From: a virus
Reading direction: 5' to 3' (one strand)
Length of the DNA: 29,036 nt
Virus record (IMG/VR): IMGVR_UViG_3300032093_000628
Coordinates: 1 to 29,036 of that record
The notes beneath the pieces were generated by a model that ran no database searches, was not told where the DNA came from, and was given only the letters and a program-made list of their open reading frames with translations. A program made the position numbers and the translations under genes. How positions within the stretch are numbered: the stretch's first letter is position 1; every line of letters begins with the position of its first letter. Of the stretch, positions 20,816 to 28,658 are shown piece by piece.

Positions 20816-21442
20816 TTATACCGTTGGTATATAGTGCAGTGCAAAATACTTATGCCATCCTATGTCTGTCTTTAACGACTGACTTACTGTTTGTCCAGCA
20901 CCACCACTCACTATGCTGTTCAGCCCGAACCAGTTGCCACCGTGTGGTGATTGCCTAAACAACAGTGCGACCATTTCAGCTATGCCATGCAAAACCGTGT
21001 TAGGCATTTGTGCATCTGTGTAACCTGTTTGGAGCGTTGCTCTGAATTGTCCTTTGCTGATGTTCTTGTAAACTATGAAGTGCATTGCTGGTTCCGTACT
21101 CCATGTGTAATTGCTTACATCAAATGCCGCGTAGGTATCAAACTCATTTTCTCTATACTGCAAACTAGTAAGCGAAGTGTTTGCAAAGTATGGTACGAAC
21201 TTCCAATAGATATTGGAGTCCTCTGCCTGCCTTGCCTTACTCGCATTGAAAGTATAGTTGACTGATGTGCTGCGAAGAGGCTGACCGCAGTAGCCTTCGG
21301 CCTCCTCGTAGCAAACATCTATCATTGCATCTATCCAACTATAGAGCGCGGTGTCTTCGACCGATGGGTCTCCGCTGACTTCTAAGTTTAAGAAATTCAG
21401 TATCGAATTAAACTGCCGAGGATATGCGCTCACATAGGGCAT
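20816..21442 (-). CDS. Head-tail connector (HK97 gp6-like adaptor)
   Basis: A 208-residue protein. The N-terminal helical region ALYSWIDAMIDVCYEEAEGYCGQPLRS is typical of the gp6-like DNA packaging/adaptor family (PF05135-type), followed by beta segments, TLQTGYTDAQMP and a C-terminal HGIAEMVALLFRQS helix. It assembles as a ring under the portal. It follows the small 54-residue gene by one base and precedes the completion proteins, matching the usual order. Confidence 0.75.
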   Translation of the reverse strand: MPYVSAYPRQFNSILNFLNLEVSGDPSVEDTALYSWIDAMIDVCYEEAEGYCGQPLRSTSVNYTFNASKARQAEDSNIYWKFVPYFANTSLTSLQYRENEFDTYAAFDVSNYTWSTEPAMHFIVYKNISKGQFRATLQTGYTDAQMPNTVLHGIAEMVALLFRQSPHGGNWFGLNSIVSGGAGQTVSQSLKTDIGWHKYFALHYIPTV

Positions 21443-21443
21443 C

Positions 21444-21608
21444 TTACTTACCTACTTTTTTTGTTTCACTTTTCACTTGCTTAACTTGCTCTACTTTTTT
21501 GGCAATGCCTTTTTCAATCAATGACTCCGCAATGTCTTGTGGTAACTGAGTACATTGACCAGCATTGACTCCGCGGTATGCTTCGAGCAACAGAACATCT
21601 ATTAACAT
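21444..21608 (-). CDS. Small 54-residue head-region protein
   Basis: This short frame encodes MLIDVLLLEAYRGVNAGQCT and a Lys-rich C-terminal helix, 54 residues in all. AGAGG lies five bases before the ATG. The YRGVNAG...LP...A..LI..G pattern recalls small proteins encoded between the capsid and connector genes in other HK97-like phages. Stop codon is one base before the adaptor start. It lies downstream of the capsid terminator, so it depends on readthrough. Confidence 0.7.
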   Translation of the reverse strand: MLIDVLLLEAYRGVNAGQCTQLPQDIAESLIEKGIAKKVEQVKQVKSETKKVGK

Positions 21609-21626
21609 TACTGCCTCTGTAAATTA

Positions 21627-21659
21627 GTTAAAGAAAAGATGCGGGGTGTTACCCCCGCA
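21627..21659 (-). terminator. Intrinsic terminator after the major capsid gene
   Basis: In minus-strand RNA a 7-bp stem (TGCGGGG at 21659-21653, CCCCGCA at 21646-21640) with a six-base loop is followed by TCTTTTCTTT. It lies 15 bases after the capsid stop and would give high capsid mRNA relative to downstream genes through partial termination. Confidence 0.75.
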
Positions 21660-21674
21660 CCTGTACTGGTTTTA

Positions 21675-22889
21675 TCAGGTTGTTGATGTCTTCAAGATAC
21701 CAATGGCTGAAGGTGCTGGGAATGCAAAGCCTACTCGCTCTACTACCTCAATACCTTTCTGATGTGTGCCACCAAGTCCTGTTGCACCAAAGTATTCTTT
21801 GTACTCATTCACTGCTACATCTTCACGAATACCCATGACTGTGAACTGTGAGAAGTCGCAGTAAATTGCTGATGCTGTTGTTACTGCTGATGTTGGGAAG
21901 AGTGCATCAGGCACTACATGCAATGGGCGACCTGTGATAGAAACATAAGTGTTGCCTTCGAGTGCAGTCATTCCGATAGATGGTACATCCATTGGTTTAA
22001 CCATGTCGAAGATTGGGCGACCGTTTACTCCGTCAGTTTCTTTCATCAAGAAACCAAAGACAGTTTGTGGTACTACGAAAACTCCGTTAGCACCTACGCC
22101 TGAGTTAATTGACAAGCGCAAGTTAATCAAGTCCTTCCAAGAGATTTCACCAAAGGTGTCTTTGCCTGATGTTGATGAACCGCCTTGAAAAGTAACAGTC
22201 GTGCCTGATGTACCAAGCAATCCTGTAAAGTTTGCTCCTTGTCCATTACCATTGAAGAACTGCTTGTCTTCAGTCTCAGCAAGTGCGCGACCGAGTCCAT
22301 TTACTACATAGTCAAGGAAGGCGGGCGTAGCATCTTGTAGTTGCTCTTCGGAGACGATAGCACCTGCAACAATTTTCTTTGCAATGAGTTGTGTCGGAGT
22401 AAAGAAGTTTGTTGAGTCAGTCAATGTCAAGCCAGAACCTTCGGCAACTACTGCGCCAGTGAAGCCTCCTGATGAAGTCAAGTTTTCTGTCTTGCCTCGC
22501 ATAGGATAAATCTTTGCGAGTGCTCTTGCATAACCGAATGTATCAGCATAGGACTGAATTTCTTCTACCCAGAACTGAGGCACATTCGCACCACCTTGTG
22601 ATGAAGTGCCTGTATTGAAGTTAGCGCGAGTCTGAAACTTCTCATTTGCTCTACGAGCAATCTCGTCTGCTTGACCTTCGAGGCCTTTGTGCTTAGCTTG
22701 AATGTAGTCCGCAATGATGCGTGCTTGTTCGTTTCGTGAGTCATAGTCTGCCTTGATACTTACAAAGCCGTTGCCTCTTTGTTGCGTAGCAAGAGGAGCG
22801 GTTGTTGGTTTTACGGAGCGGAGATGCTCTGCCACTTTAGCATCCACAACTTCTTTTAATTGCTCAGGAGTTACAATAAGTTTTTCCAT
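21675..22889 (-). CDS. Major capsid protein (HK97 fold)
   Basis: A 404-residue protein with the classic HK97 layout. Residues 1 to about 80-95 form a charged, helical delta domain (EQLKEVVDAKVAEHL). The mature shell starts near 88-100 (RANFNTGTSSQGGANVP), followed by the E-loop/P-domain segment ALAKIYPMRGKTENLTSSGG, KIVAGAIVSEEQL, DFLDYVVNGL-like spine helix and the A-domain GFLMKETDGVNGRPIF. The C-terminus ends with KGIEVVERVGFAFPAPSAI. Length and features agree with processing by the S78 protease encoded immediately upstream. AAGGA lies ten bases before the ATG. Confidence 0.95.
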   Translation of the reverse strand: MEKLIVTPEQLKEVVDAKVAEHLRSVKPTTAPLATQQRGNGFVSIKADYDSRNEQARIIADYIQAKHKGLEGQADEIARRANEKFQTRANFNTGTSSQGGANVPQFWVEEIQSYADTFGYARALAKIYPMRGKTENLTSSGGFTGAVVAEGSGLTLTDSTNFFTPTQLIAKKIVAGAIVSEEQLQDATPAFLDYVVNGLGRALAETEDKQFFNGNGQGANFTGLLGTSGTTVTFQGGSSTSGKDTFGEISWKDLINLRLSINSGVGANGVFVVPQTVFGFLMKETDGVNGRPIFDMVKPMDVPSIGMTALEGNTYVSITGRPLHVVPDALFPTSAVTTASAIYCDFSQFTVMGIREDVAVNEYKEYFGATGLGGTHQKGIEVVERVGFAFPAPSAIGILKTSTT

Positions 22890-22902
22890 TGTTATCTTTT
22901 CC

Positions 22903-24354
22903 TTAGATAAGTTTCAAAAGTTCTTCTGTTGTTTTTTGTTGAGGCATTGGCAACTCAATCTTGCGAGTCACTGTCTGCACTTGTTTTGTTTGTGTCGTAG
23001 GTACCGAGCGTTGTTTGCTCTGTGCCATTCTTACTGCATTGATAAGTTTGTAACCTTGCTTAATCATTTGCAGACCTTCTGCTATTTGTATTTCAGTTTT
23101 GGTTGCAATCTTTTTACCGTAACGAACTTCTGTATCATTGAATGATGAATAACTATTGCCTTCGTCTTCATCATCCATGTCTTGCCCTGCCTCGTAACCA
23201 GCACTGGTTTCATCAGCGTCTTCGGCTTCCGCATACTCGCCTTCGACTTCGACTGGTTGCTCTGGCATTGGTTGTTCAGCAACTTGTTCTTCAGGCATTG
23301 CGACTTCGCCTCGCAAGTTAGCAAGCAATGCTTCGGAGCCAACGCCTATCATTGCTTCGACTGCTGCTTGCGCTTCGTCAATGCTGAATCCTAAGTTAGT
23401 TAGTTCAGTAATGATTGCTTCTTTCACTGCTGGCAAAAGTTCGTCTTTTAACTTTTGCTCAATCTCGGGAGTAAGCATTCGTGTTTCTTCCTTGTATCTT
23501 TGAATGAATTGAGAGAGTGTCTCACTGAATGTTCGCTTAATCAAAGCACCTCTGTTCGCTGGCACGGACACAATGCTGAACTCTACAAGTTCAGACTTGG
23601 TGAACACTTTAACTTTGTTGCCATCGATAGTTTGCTCTTCTGACTCTACTGGTATAATGCCCACACTCACCGCCTTTACATATCCCGCCTCTATCAAAGC
23701 GTTTAATGCTTTGCCTTCTTCGGTGATGCACTCTACTTGCACTGTTGCTTCGAGGTTCTCACCATTCATGTAAAGGCCAAGGCACCGACCGACTGGAAAC
23801 CGAGTAGCATCATGCTGCGCAAGTACTATTGGGTTATTCATGTATGCTGTAAAGTCAATGCCTGATGGTATAATGATTGTACCATATCTATCGACCTCAG
23901 GCGTTGAAACAACAAACGACCAGATATTGTTTTCTTTCTCTTCATACATCTCGTCTTCGTCTTCGTAGTAACCGCGACTAAGACTGACCGTGCGAGTTAT
24001 TGACTCCATGTTGTATCCTCGTTCTTGTTCTTCTTTGACAATTTTGTTTCTTATGTTCTCACTCCATGTATATCCTGCATCGCCTCCCCATAGTGCCCAA
24101 GCAACTCTGCCTGCGCTGGGGTATCCATCTTCACCTGGCTCGAAGCCTTCTGCTTGCTTGTTCTTTTCATGTCGACTAAAGAACGAGTACATGCGCATCA
24201 CTGTATCTCGACTTAGTTTTTCTCTTCTTATGATTTGCCTTGCTCGAACAAGACCTATCCTTGTCCCTCCTTGCTTGCCTTCTTCTTTCCAAGCGATGCC
24301 ACGCTCCGCTTCTTCTATCATGCCGTCAGTCACTTCATAACCTTCATCCATCAT
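22903..24354 (-). CDS. HK97-type prohead protease with extra N-terminal domain and scaffold tail
   Basis: A 483-residue protein. Residues 1-115 form a helical domain (GIAWKEEGKQGGTRIGLVRA, then MYSFFSRHEKN, RVAWALWGGDAG) seen in many phage head proteins. The S78 protease core follows, with VLAQHDATRFPVG (catalytic His), YVKAVSVGI (catalytic Ser) and VEFSIVSVPANRGA. The acidic, Gln/Lys-rich C-terminal 190 residues look like a scaffold tail (VEGEYAEAEDADE and KQRSVPTTQTKQV). The ATG at 24354 overlaps the portal stop as ATGA. An internal ATG at 24009, preceded by GAGG at good spacing, would make a 368-residue protease without the extra domain. Confidence 0.85.
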   Translation of the reverse strand: MMDEGYEVTDGMIEEAERGIAWKEEGKQGGTRIGLVRARQIIRREKLSRDTVMRMYSFFSRHEKNKQAEGFEPGEDGYPSAGRVAWALWGGDAGYTWSENIRNKIVKEEQERGYNMESITRTVSLSRGYYEDEDEMYEEKENNIWSFVVSTPEVDRYGTIIIPSGIDFTAYMNNPIVLAQHDATRFPVGRCLGLYMNGENLEATVQVECITEEGKALNALIEAGYVKAVSVGIIPVESEEQTIDGNKVKVFTKSELVEFSIVSVPANRGALIKRTFSETLSQFIQRYKEETRMLTPEIEQKLKDELLPAVKEAIITELTNLGFSIDEAQAAVEAMIGVGSEALLANLRGEVAMPEEQVAEQPMPEQPVEVEGEYAEAEDADETSAGYEAGQDMDDEDEGNSYSSFNDTEVRYGKKIATKTEIQIAEGLQMIKQGYKLINAVRMAQSKQRSVPTTQTKQVQTVTRKIELPMPQQKTTEELLKLI

Positions 24355-26357
24355 GACCTCACTGGGAAGAGTTGGCATCTGCAGTTGATTGCATTCCAAC
24401 CAGACAAGTTAGGGTCGAGTGGTCGCACTGCTTTCTCTCCGCCCACGGTGAAGAACCCCTTTGCATCAGGCATCTTACCGTCTGCTTGCTGGTGAAAGAA
24501 TCTTACTCGTCCGTCTCGTTGAGTAAGCCAAGACATCTTGATTCCGTTCTCACTCATAACTGTATACTGAGTTGCTGCGGTTGCATCAGCACTTGTTGTC
24601 TGTGCTATTGTCTTTGCTCTTGATGTTTCGAGTGAGTCAAACTTTTTCTTTAGTGCCTTTGTTATTTTCGCGGGGTCTTCAGTTGCCGATACTTTGTTGA
24701 AGACATGAAGCACTTCTTCTTTCATTACATTGCCTGACTCTCGGAGTTTGTCAACTGATGCAAGTGTAGTTTGCTCGATGACTTCAGCAACCGTTGGTGG
24801 CATGGTGTCTGGAGTAATGCCTAACTCCAACATCAACTCAGCTTCAATCTTGTTGCATGCTTCAAGCACTGCATCATAATACTGAGTATAAGTCTCTTCG
24901 CTGAAGTCGATGTTCTTAAAGTTCTTGTCTTGCTGTTCGAGTTTTCTTTGCATCTGCTTATTGATTTCTCCTATTGCTCCACTCACTATGCCTTCGAGGT
25001 TGATTGCATTGTCTATTGTGAGTGCATCGTATTGTCTCCAATATAAGTCACGCTTCTGCATGTCAGCAGTGAGATACTGGTCGGAGGTGACCTCTTGAGT
25101 CACCATGGTTTCATCAGCATTCCGCGTTGCCACGGGAGCAGGCGGTAAGCCAAGAGCAACTTGGTCAAGAGGCATATACCCCGCAGCAATCAACGGAGTA
25201 TCACCATCAGGAACTTTGTCATAGCCTCTTTCTGCTCGTGCATCGTTTATAGTTTTTAGTCCCCAGCGCAACTCAAATTCTTCTTGTGCCATTTGCACTG
25301 CGGGGTCTATATAGATATAAGGTTCTGCTTGTATGAGCACATTGCCTTCCCAACGCTTGAAGTGTCTTGTCAGCTCTTCAGCAATATACAATGCTTCGGG
25401 GTCTATTGTGTTTTGTCTGAATATCGCCCACTGCACTTCAGCAGTTGCTCGGTTGCTGTAGTCACTTGTCAGCATGCCAGGTGGTACTCCGAACACTTGC
25501 GCAATCTGAGTGCGAGTGTCCATAGCAACTGTCTCGTAGTTAACATACAAGTCGGACTTCGGTGGTAACTCAAGTCCAAGTCCGCCTGCGAGCAAAGCAC
25601 GCAACTTGTAGTCAGGCATTTCTTCATTCCACCTTGTTTTGAGTTTTTCCCACTCATCATAGTCGAGACGCTCGGGGTACTTGGCAATCAATGGTGGTGC
25701 TGCGTTATTGATGAAGAGACGCTGTAAGTATGCGGCTGACTCGCGGTCGAGGTTGGCATAGTCGAGTGCTGCCTGCACAAGTCCTACACCAAACATATTC
25801 ATACCTACCAACTCTTCTGGTCGTGCCGCGGGACTCAACCGAGCAAGGTGAACGACTTCGTTCTCAGGCAAAGCTATATTGCCTTCTTGTGCTGACTGAT
25901 ATATGTATCCTTCAACAAAGTTGTCACTGCCTTTTACAACTCGCATACGAGTAGGGTTAAGAACCCACATCTGCAAAGGCACTCGGTAACCGTTGGTTGG
26001 TGTCCAGATAAAAGCATTGCCGTTTATAGACAACCAATTCTCGATGTAACCAAAGACCTGCGACCGAGTAAAGTACGGATTAGGATTAGCAAGCAACTCC
26101 GATGTCCAATGACCTCTGCCTAACTCTTCAAGTGAGTAATTCTTTTCAGTGAATGAATTAAACTTGATTGCTGACAAAGCATTTGCTCTATGTTGAAGGC
26201 ATGCGAAGACAGTACCTCGTATTGATGCCTGCAACTCATTGCCACTACTCGTAGCACCAATGTCTCTGTTGCTCCGACCGCGCCGTGTCGGTGCGGCTTG
26301 TCGCCGTGGTTGGATTGCTTGTGCGACTCGTTCTCGCAGTTGGTCAAGTATACTCAT
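24351..26357 (-). CDS. Portal protein fused to MuF-type minor head protein
   Basis: A 668-residue protein. Residues 1 to about 400 are an HK97-family portal: ASIRGTVFACLQHRANALSA, VVHLARLSPAARPEELVGMN and GVPPGMLTSDYSNRATAEVQ are typical of it. The C-terminal 250 residues form a Mu gpF-like region: a long helical linker, the RAKTIAQTTSADATAATQY helix, MSWLTQRDGRVRFFHQQADG and the ending WNAINCRCQLFPV, all diagnostic of PF04233-type head proteins. Fusion of portal and MuF is known in some phages but is not the usual arrangement. The start overlaps the terminase stop as ATGA. Confidence 0.9.
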   Translation of the reverse strand: MSILDQLRERVAQAIQPRRQAAPTRRGRSNRDIGATSSGNELQASIRGTVFACLQHRANALSAIKFNSFTEKNYSLEELGRGHWTSELLANPNPYFTRSQVFGYIENWLSINGNAFIWTPTNGYRVPLQMWVLNPTRMRVVKGSDNFVEGYIYQSAQEGNIALPENEVVHLARLSPAARPEELVGMNMFGVGLVQAALDYANLDRESAAYLQRLFINNAAPPLIAKYPERLDYDEWEKLKTRWNEEMPDYKLRALLAGGLGLELPPKSDLYVNYETVAMDTRTQIAQVFGVPPGMLTSDYSNRATAEVQWAIFRQNTIDPEALYIAEELTRHFKRWEGNVLIQAEPYIYIDPAVQMAQEEFELRWGLKTINDARAERGYDKVPDGDTPLIAAGYMPLDQVALGLPPAPVATRNADETMVTQEVTSDQYLTADMQKRDLYWRQYDALTIDNAINLEGIVSGAIGEINKQMQRKLEQQDKNFKNIDFSEETYTQYYDAVLEACNKIEAELMLELGITPDTMPPTVAEVIEQTTLASVDKLRESGNVMKEEVLHVFNKVSATEDPAKITKALKKKFDSLETSRAKTIAQTTSADATAATQYTVMSENGIKMSWLTQRDGRVRFFHQQADGKMPDAKGFFTVGGEKAVRPLDPNLSGWNAINCRCQLFPVRS

Positions 26358-27508
26358 ACATATATGCTCGGTGACTTACTAATGGAGTTAAAGGCATGAG
26401 CAAGAGCATCCACGAAGTCATCATGTTTGTCTTGCTGAGTGCCTGTAAAGTTCAGCAACTCTTCTATAAACTCAGGCGCAAGGTTAGTCGTGTGATATAT
26501 TAGTCCTTGCTCGTATCGTGCTTCGACTGGTTGAAACCTTATTACTTTGTCTCTGTCTGCTCTGACTCCGACTACATTCATTCGAGTATTCCTCTTTAAC
26601 TCTTGCACCATCCAAGCTTGTGCTTGATTGGACTCGACCGCAACTACTCTCGCTTGCCATTTGTCATGTGCCGCGACAATCTGCTTGCCTATCTCTACGA
26701 ATGTCCACCTGCCTCTTACCGCATCAACAACCACAACTTCATTTTGTGCAGTGATGCCTATGGTAACTATCGCGGTATAATCAGCAGTCTCACGCTGGCT
26801 GATAGCTAAGTCGACTCCGATATAGTAGTCAAGACACTTCATGTCATTAGCAATGCGAAGCCACTCTCTCTTTATCTTGCTTGCTCCTCTGTCTACATAC
26901 TCAGCAAGATACTCCTGAGCGAATGCAAGAGTTGGGAGTTGTGCCTTTGCTAAGTCAATCTCCGTTGGTTTTATCAAAGGATTATCATAGCTTGAATAAT
27001 GAAACGACTTCCAATTGCTATATGTTTGTTGCATCATGTCCAAGTCATAAAAATGATTCCTGCCACTCGGGGTACTCATGAAGTAAGCATCGCCTTCGTA
27101 GTCCGCAAGCGTAGGCATGATAACATCTTGCCATGCCGTGTCTCCATTGTCAGCATACGCCCACTCATCACATAAGACGCGGTGATAAGCGTTACCTCGA
27201 ATTGTCTCGCTCCTCCAGACGCCTGTAAACTCCAAGTAACTCCGCTTTAATTTAATCTCTCCTTCCTTACATGTTGCTCCGAGTGGTTCGAACAACTTCC
27301 TTGCATCTCGGTATCTCTTCTTGAGGTCTTTGTATGTTGGAGCAGTATACAAAACGAATGCACCGTCCACTTCCAACATCTTCTCAAGAGCGAGAGCAAA
27401 AGCAAGATGAGACTTGCCAAAGCGACGACCGCACCTAATAACATTAAACCTATTGCGCTCATCAATAACTTCGTGTTGCTTATCATGTAACTCAATCCTC
27501 AGTTTCAT
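26354..27508 (-). CDS. Terminase large subunit
   Basis: A 384-residue packaging motor. Walker A is CGRRFGKS at residues 26-33 and Walker B is VLCDEWAY near 125. The RNase H-like nuclease half has YYIGVDLAIS, VVAVESNQAQAW and DKHDDFVDALAHAF, giving the three acidic metal ligands. The start at 27508 has AAGGA upstream and overlaps the upstream gene by 17 bases; a longer frame to 27547 lies within that gene. Length is short for a large terminase but all motifs are present. Confidence 0.93.
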   Translation of the reverse strand: MKLRIELHDKQHEVIDERNRFNVIRCGRRFGKSHLAFALALEKMLEVDGAFVLYTAPTYKDLKKRYRDARKLFEPLGATCKEGEIKLKRSYLEFTGVWRSETIRGNAYHRVLCDEWAYADNGDTAWQDVIMPTLADYEGDAYFMSTPSGRNHFYDLDMMQQTYSNWKSFHYSSYDNPLIKPTEIDLAKAQLPTLAFAQEYLAEYVDRGASKIKREWLRIANDMKCLDYYIGVDLAISQRETADYTAIVTIGITAQNEVVVVDAVRGRWTFVEIGKQIVAAHDKWQARVVAVESNQAQAWMVQELKRNTRMNVVGVRADRDKVIRFQPVEARYEQGLIYHTTNLAPEFIEELLNFTGTQQDKHDDFVDALAHAFNSISKSPSIYV

Positions 27509-27806
27509 TGCTTTCCTTCGTTTGCAATTTACCCCACACCAACTCAATCTCAGTATCTGTGTGAGTGCCTATGCCATTAGGGAATGCGTACTTCAACAGT
27601 AGTTCTGCTGCTCGTATGTTGCCTTTCATTGCATCACTCCGAAGTTTCAAAAGGATAATGTCCAAAGCAGTACGCTCATCATTGACTTCGCCAAGCGTTT
27701 GCGCGAGTGCATTGCCTAAGTCAGGTATGCGCTTCGGTCGTCCTTTAGGATTACCGCTTTGTCCTTTCTTCCATTTATGCTTCTCTATGTTTTGTGGATT
27801 CGGCAT
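27492..27806 (-). CDS. DUF5681-type protein, probable small terminase
   Basis: A 104-residue basic protein with the N-terminal signature KWKKGQSGNPKGRPKR (DUF5681) followed by helices (NALAQTLGEV, ALDIILLKLRSDAMKGN, IRAAELLLKYAFP). Proteins of this type lie directly before large terminases and are thought to act as the DNA-recognition (small) terminase. Only weak ribosome-site bases precede the ATG at 27806. It overlaps the terminase start by 17 bases. Confidence 0.75.
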   Translation of the reverse strand: MPNPQNIEKHKWKKGQSGNPKGRPKRIPDLGNALAQTLGEVNDERTALDIILLKLRSDAMKGNIRAAELLLKYAFPNGIGTHTDTEIELVWGKLQTKESNETED

Positions 27807-27842
27807 AGCCTGTTACTTCGCTGATGTAGTCGGTGTTTCGTG

Positions 27843-28658
27843 TCACTTGACATATCTCAAAAACTCATTCCTTGTCTTCTCTTCGTCTTTGAATATACCA
27901 AGCAACTTTGTTGTAGTCGTCATTGCGTTTGGTTTCTTAACTCCTCGCATGCTCATGCACAAGTGTTGTGCCTTTAATGATACCGCAACTCCTTTAGGAC
28001 TCAACTCTTCATTCAACCTATTTGCTATTTGTTGAGTAATGCGTTCTTGATTCTGCAACCTGTTGGCATACAAGTCAACACATCGAGCAAGTTTACTTAA
28101 ACCAACTATCTTTTCGTTTGGTATGTAAGCAACTGTTGCCGTACCAAAAAACGGAGCAAGGTGATGTTCGCATAATGAATAGAACGGTATATCCGTTTGC
28201 ACTATCATTTCATCAGTGCCTTCAGCATCAAAGGCAGTGAATGCGAATTCTTTTGGAGTCAAGAACTCGCGTAAGAACTTAACATAACGCTCAGGCGTTT
28301 GCTTCAATCCTTCACGAGCAACATCTTCTCCGAAGTACTGCAATATACGAGCGACATTGTCTTCGACTGCTTCTTCTTTTTGTTCCCATGGGAAACGAAG
28401 CCACTTGCCTTTTAATTCATCTTCTGTTTGCTTATCGAACAGTGCTACGAATGGTTTCGCATTGACTGAGTACTTATCACGAGTACGACCGCTATCTATC
28501 AAGTCGTCTATGATAACATCACACTCACTTACTGTGTCTACTGGGTTAAGCATTGCTGCGATATATTGACCACCGCGAGGTACTCCGTAATACTTCAATG
28601 ACTTGTCCAATTGCTCAACACGAGACTTAATCTCTTGCCATGTTACAATATATTCCAT
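27843..28658 (-). CDS. folE: GTP cyclohydrolase I with N-terminal phosphoribosyltransferase domain
   Basis: A 271-residue two-domain protein. Residues 1-93 have the type-I PRTase pattern: YGVPRGG near 24-30, the PRPP-binding VIIDDLIDSGRT at 48-59, and ALFDK...FPWEQ near the end, which recalls bacterial xanthine-guanine PRTase (RGG, IDDLVDTGGT, IFAKP...QPWD). Residues 97-260 are GTP cyclohydrolase I, with zinc ligands C163 and H166 (SLCEHHLAPFFG) and C234 (QHLCMSMRGV), catalytic His 232, and EGLKQTPER near 116-124. GCHI makes dihydroneopterin triphosphate, the first intermediate of the preQ0/queuosine pathway, consistent with the QueE-like gene next to it. I choose the ATG at 28658; a GTG at 28688 is an alternative. 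The gene overlaps queE by 16 bases. Confidence 0.88.
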   Translation of the reverse strand: MEYIVTWQEIKSRVEQLDKSLKYYGVPRGGQYIAAMLNPVDTVSECDVIIDDLIDSGRTRDKYSVNAKPFVALFDKQTEDELKGKWLRFPWEQKEEAVEDNVARILQYFGEDVAREGLKQTPERYVKFLREFLTPKEFAFTAFDAEGTDEMIVQTDIPFYSLCEHHLAPFFGTATVAYIPNEKIVGLSKLARCVDLYANRLQNQERITQQIANRLNEELSPKGVAVSLKAQHLCMSMRGVKKPNAMTTTTKLLGIFKDEEKTRNEFLRYVK

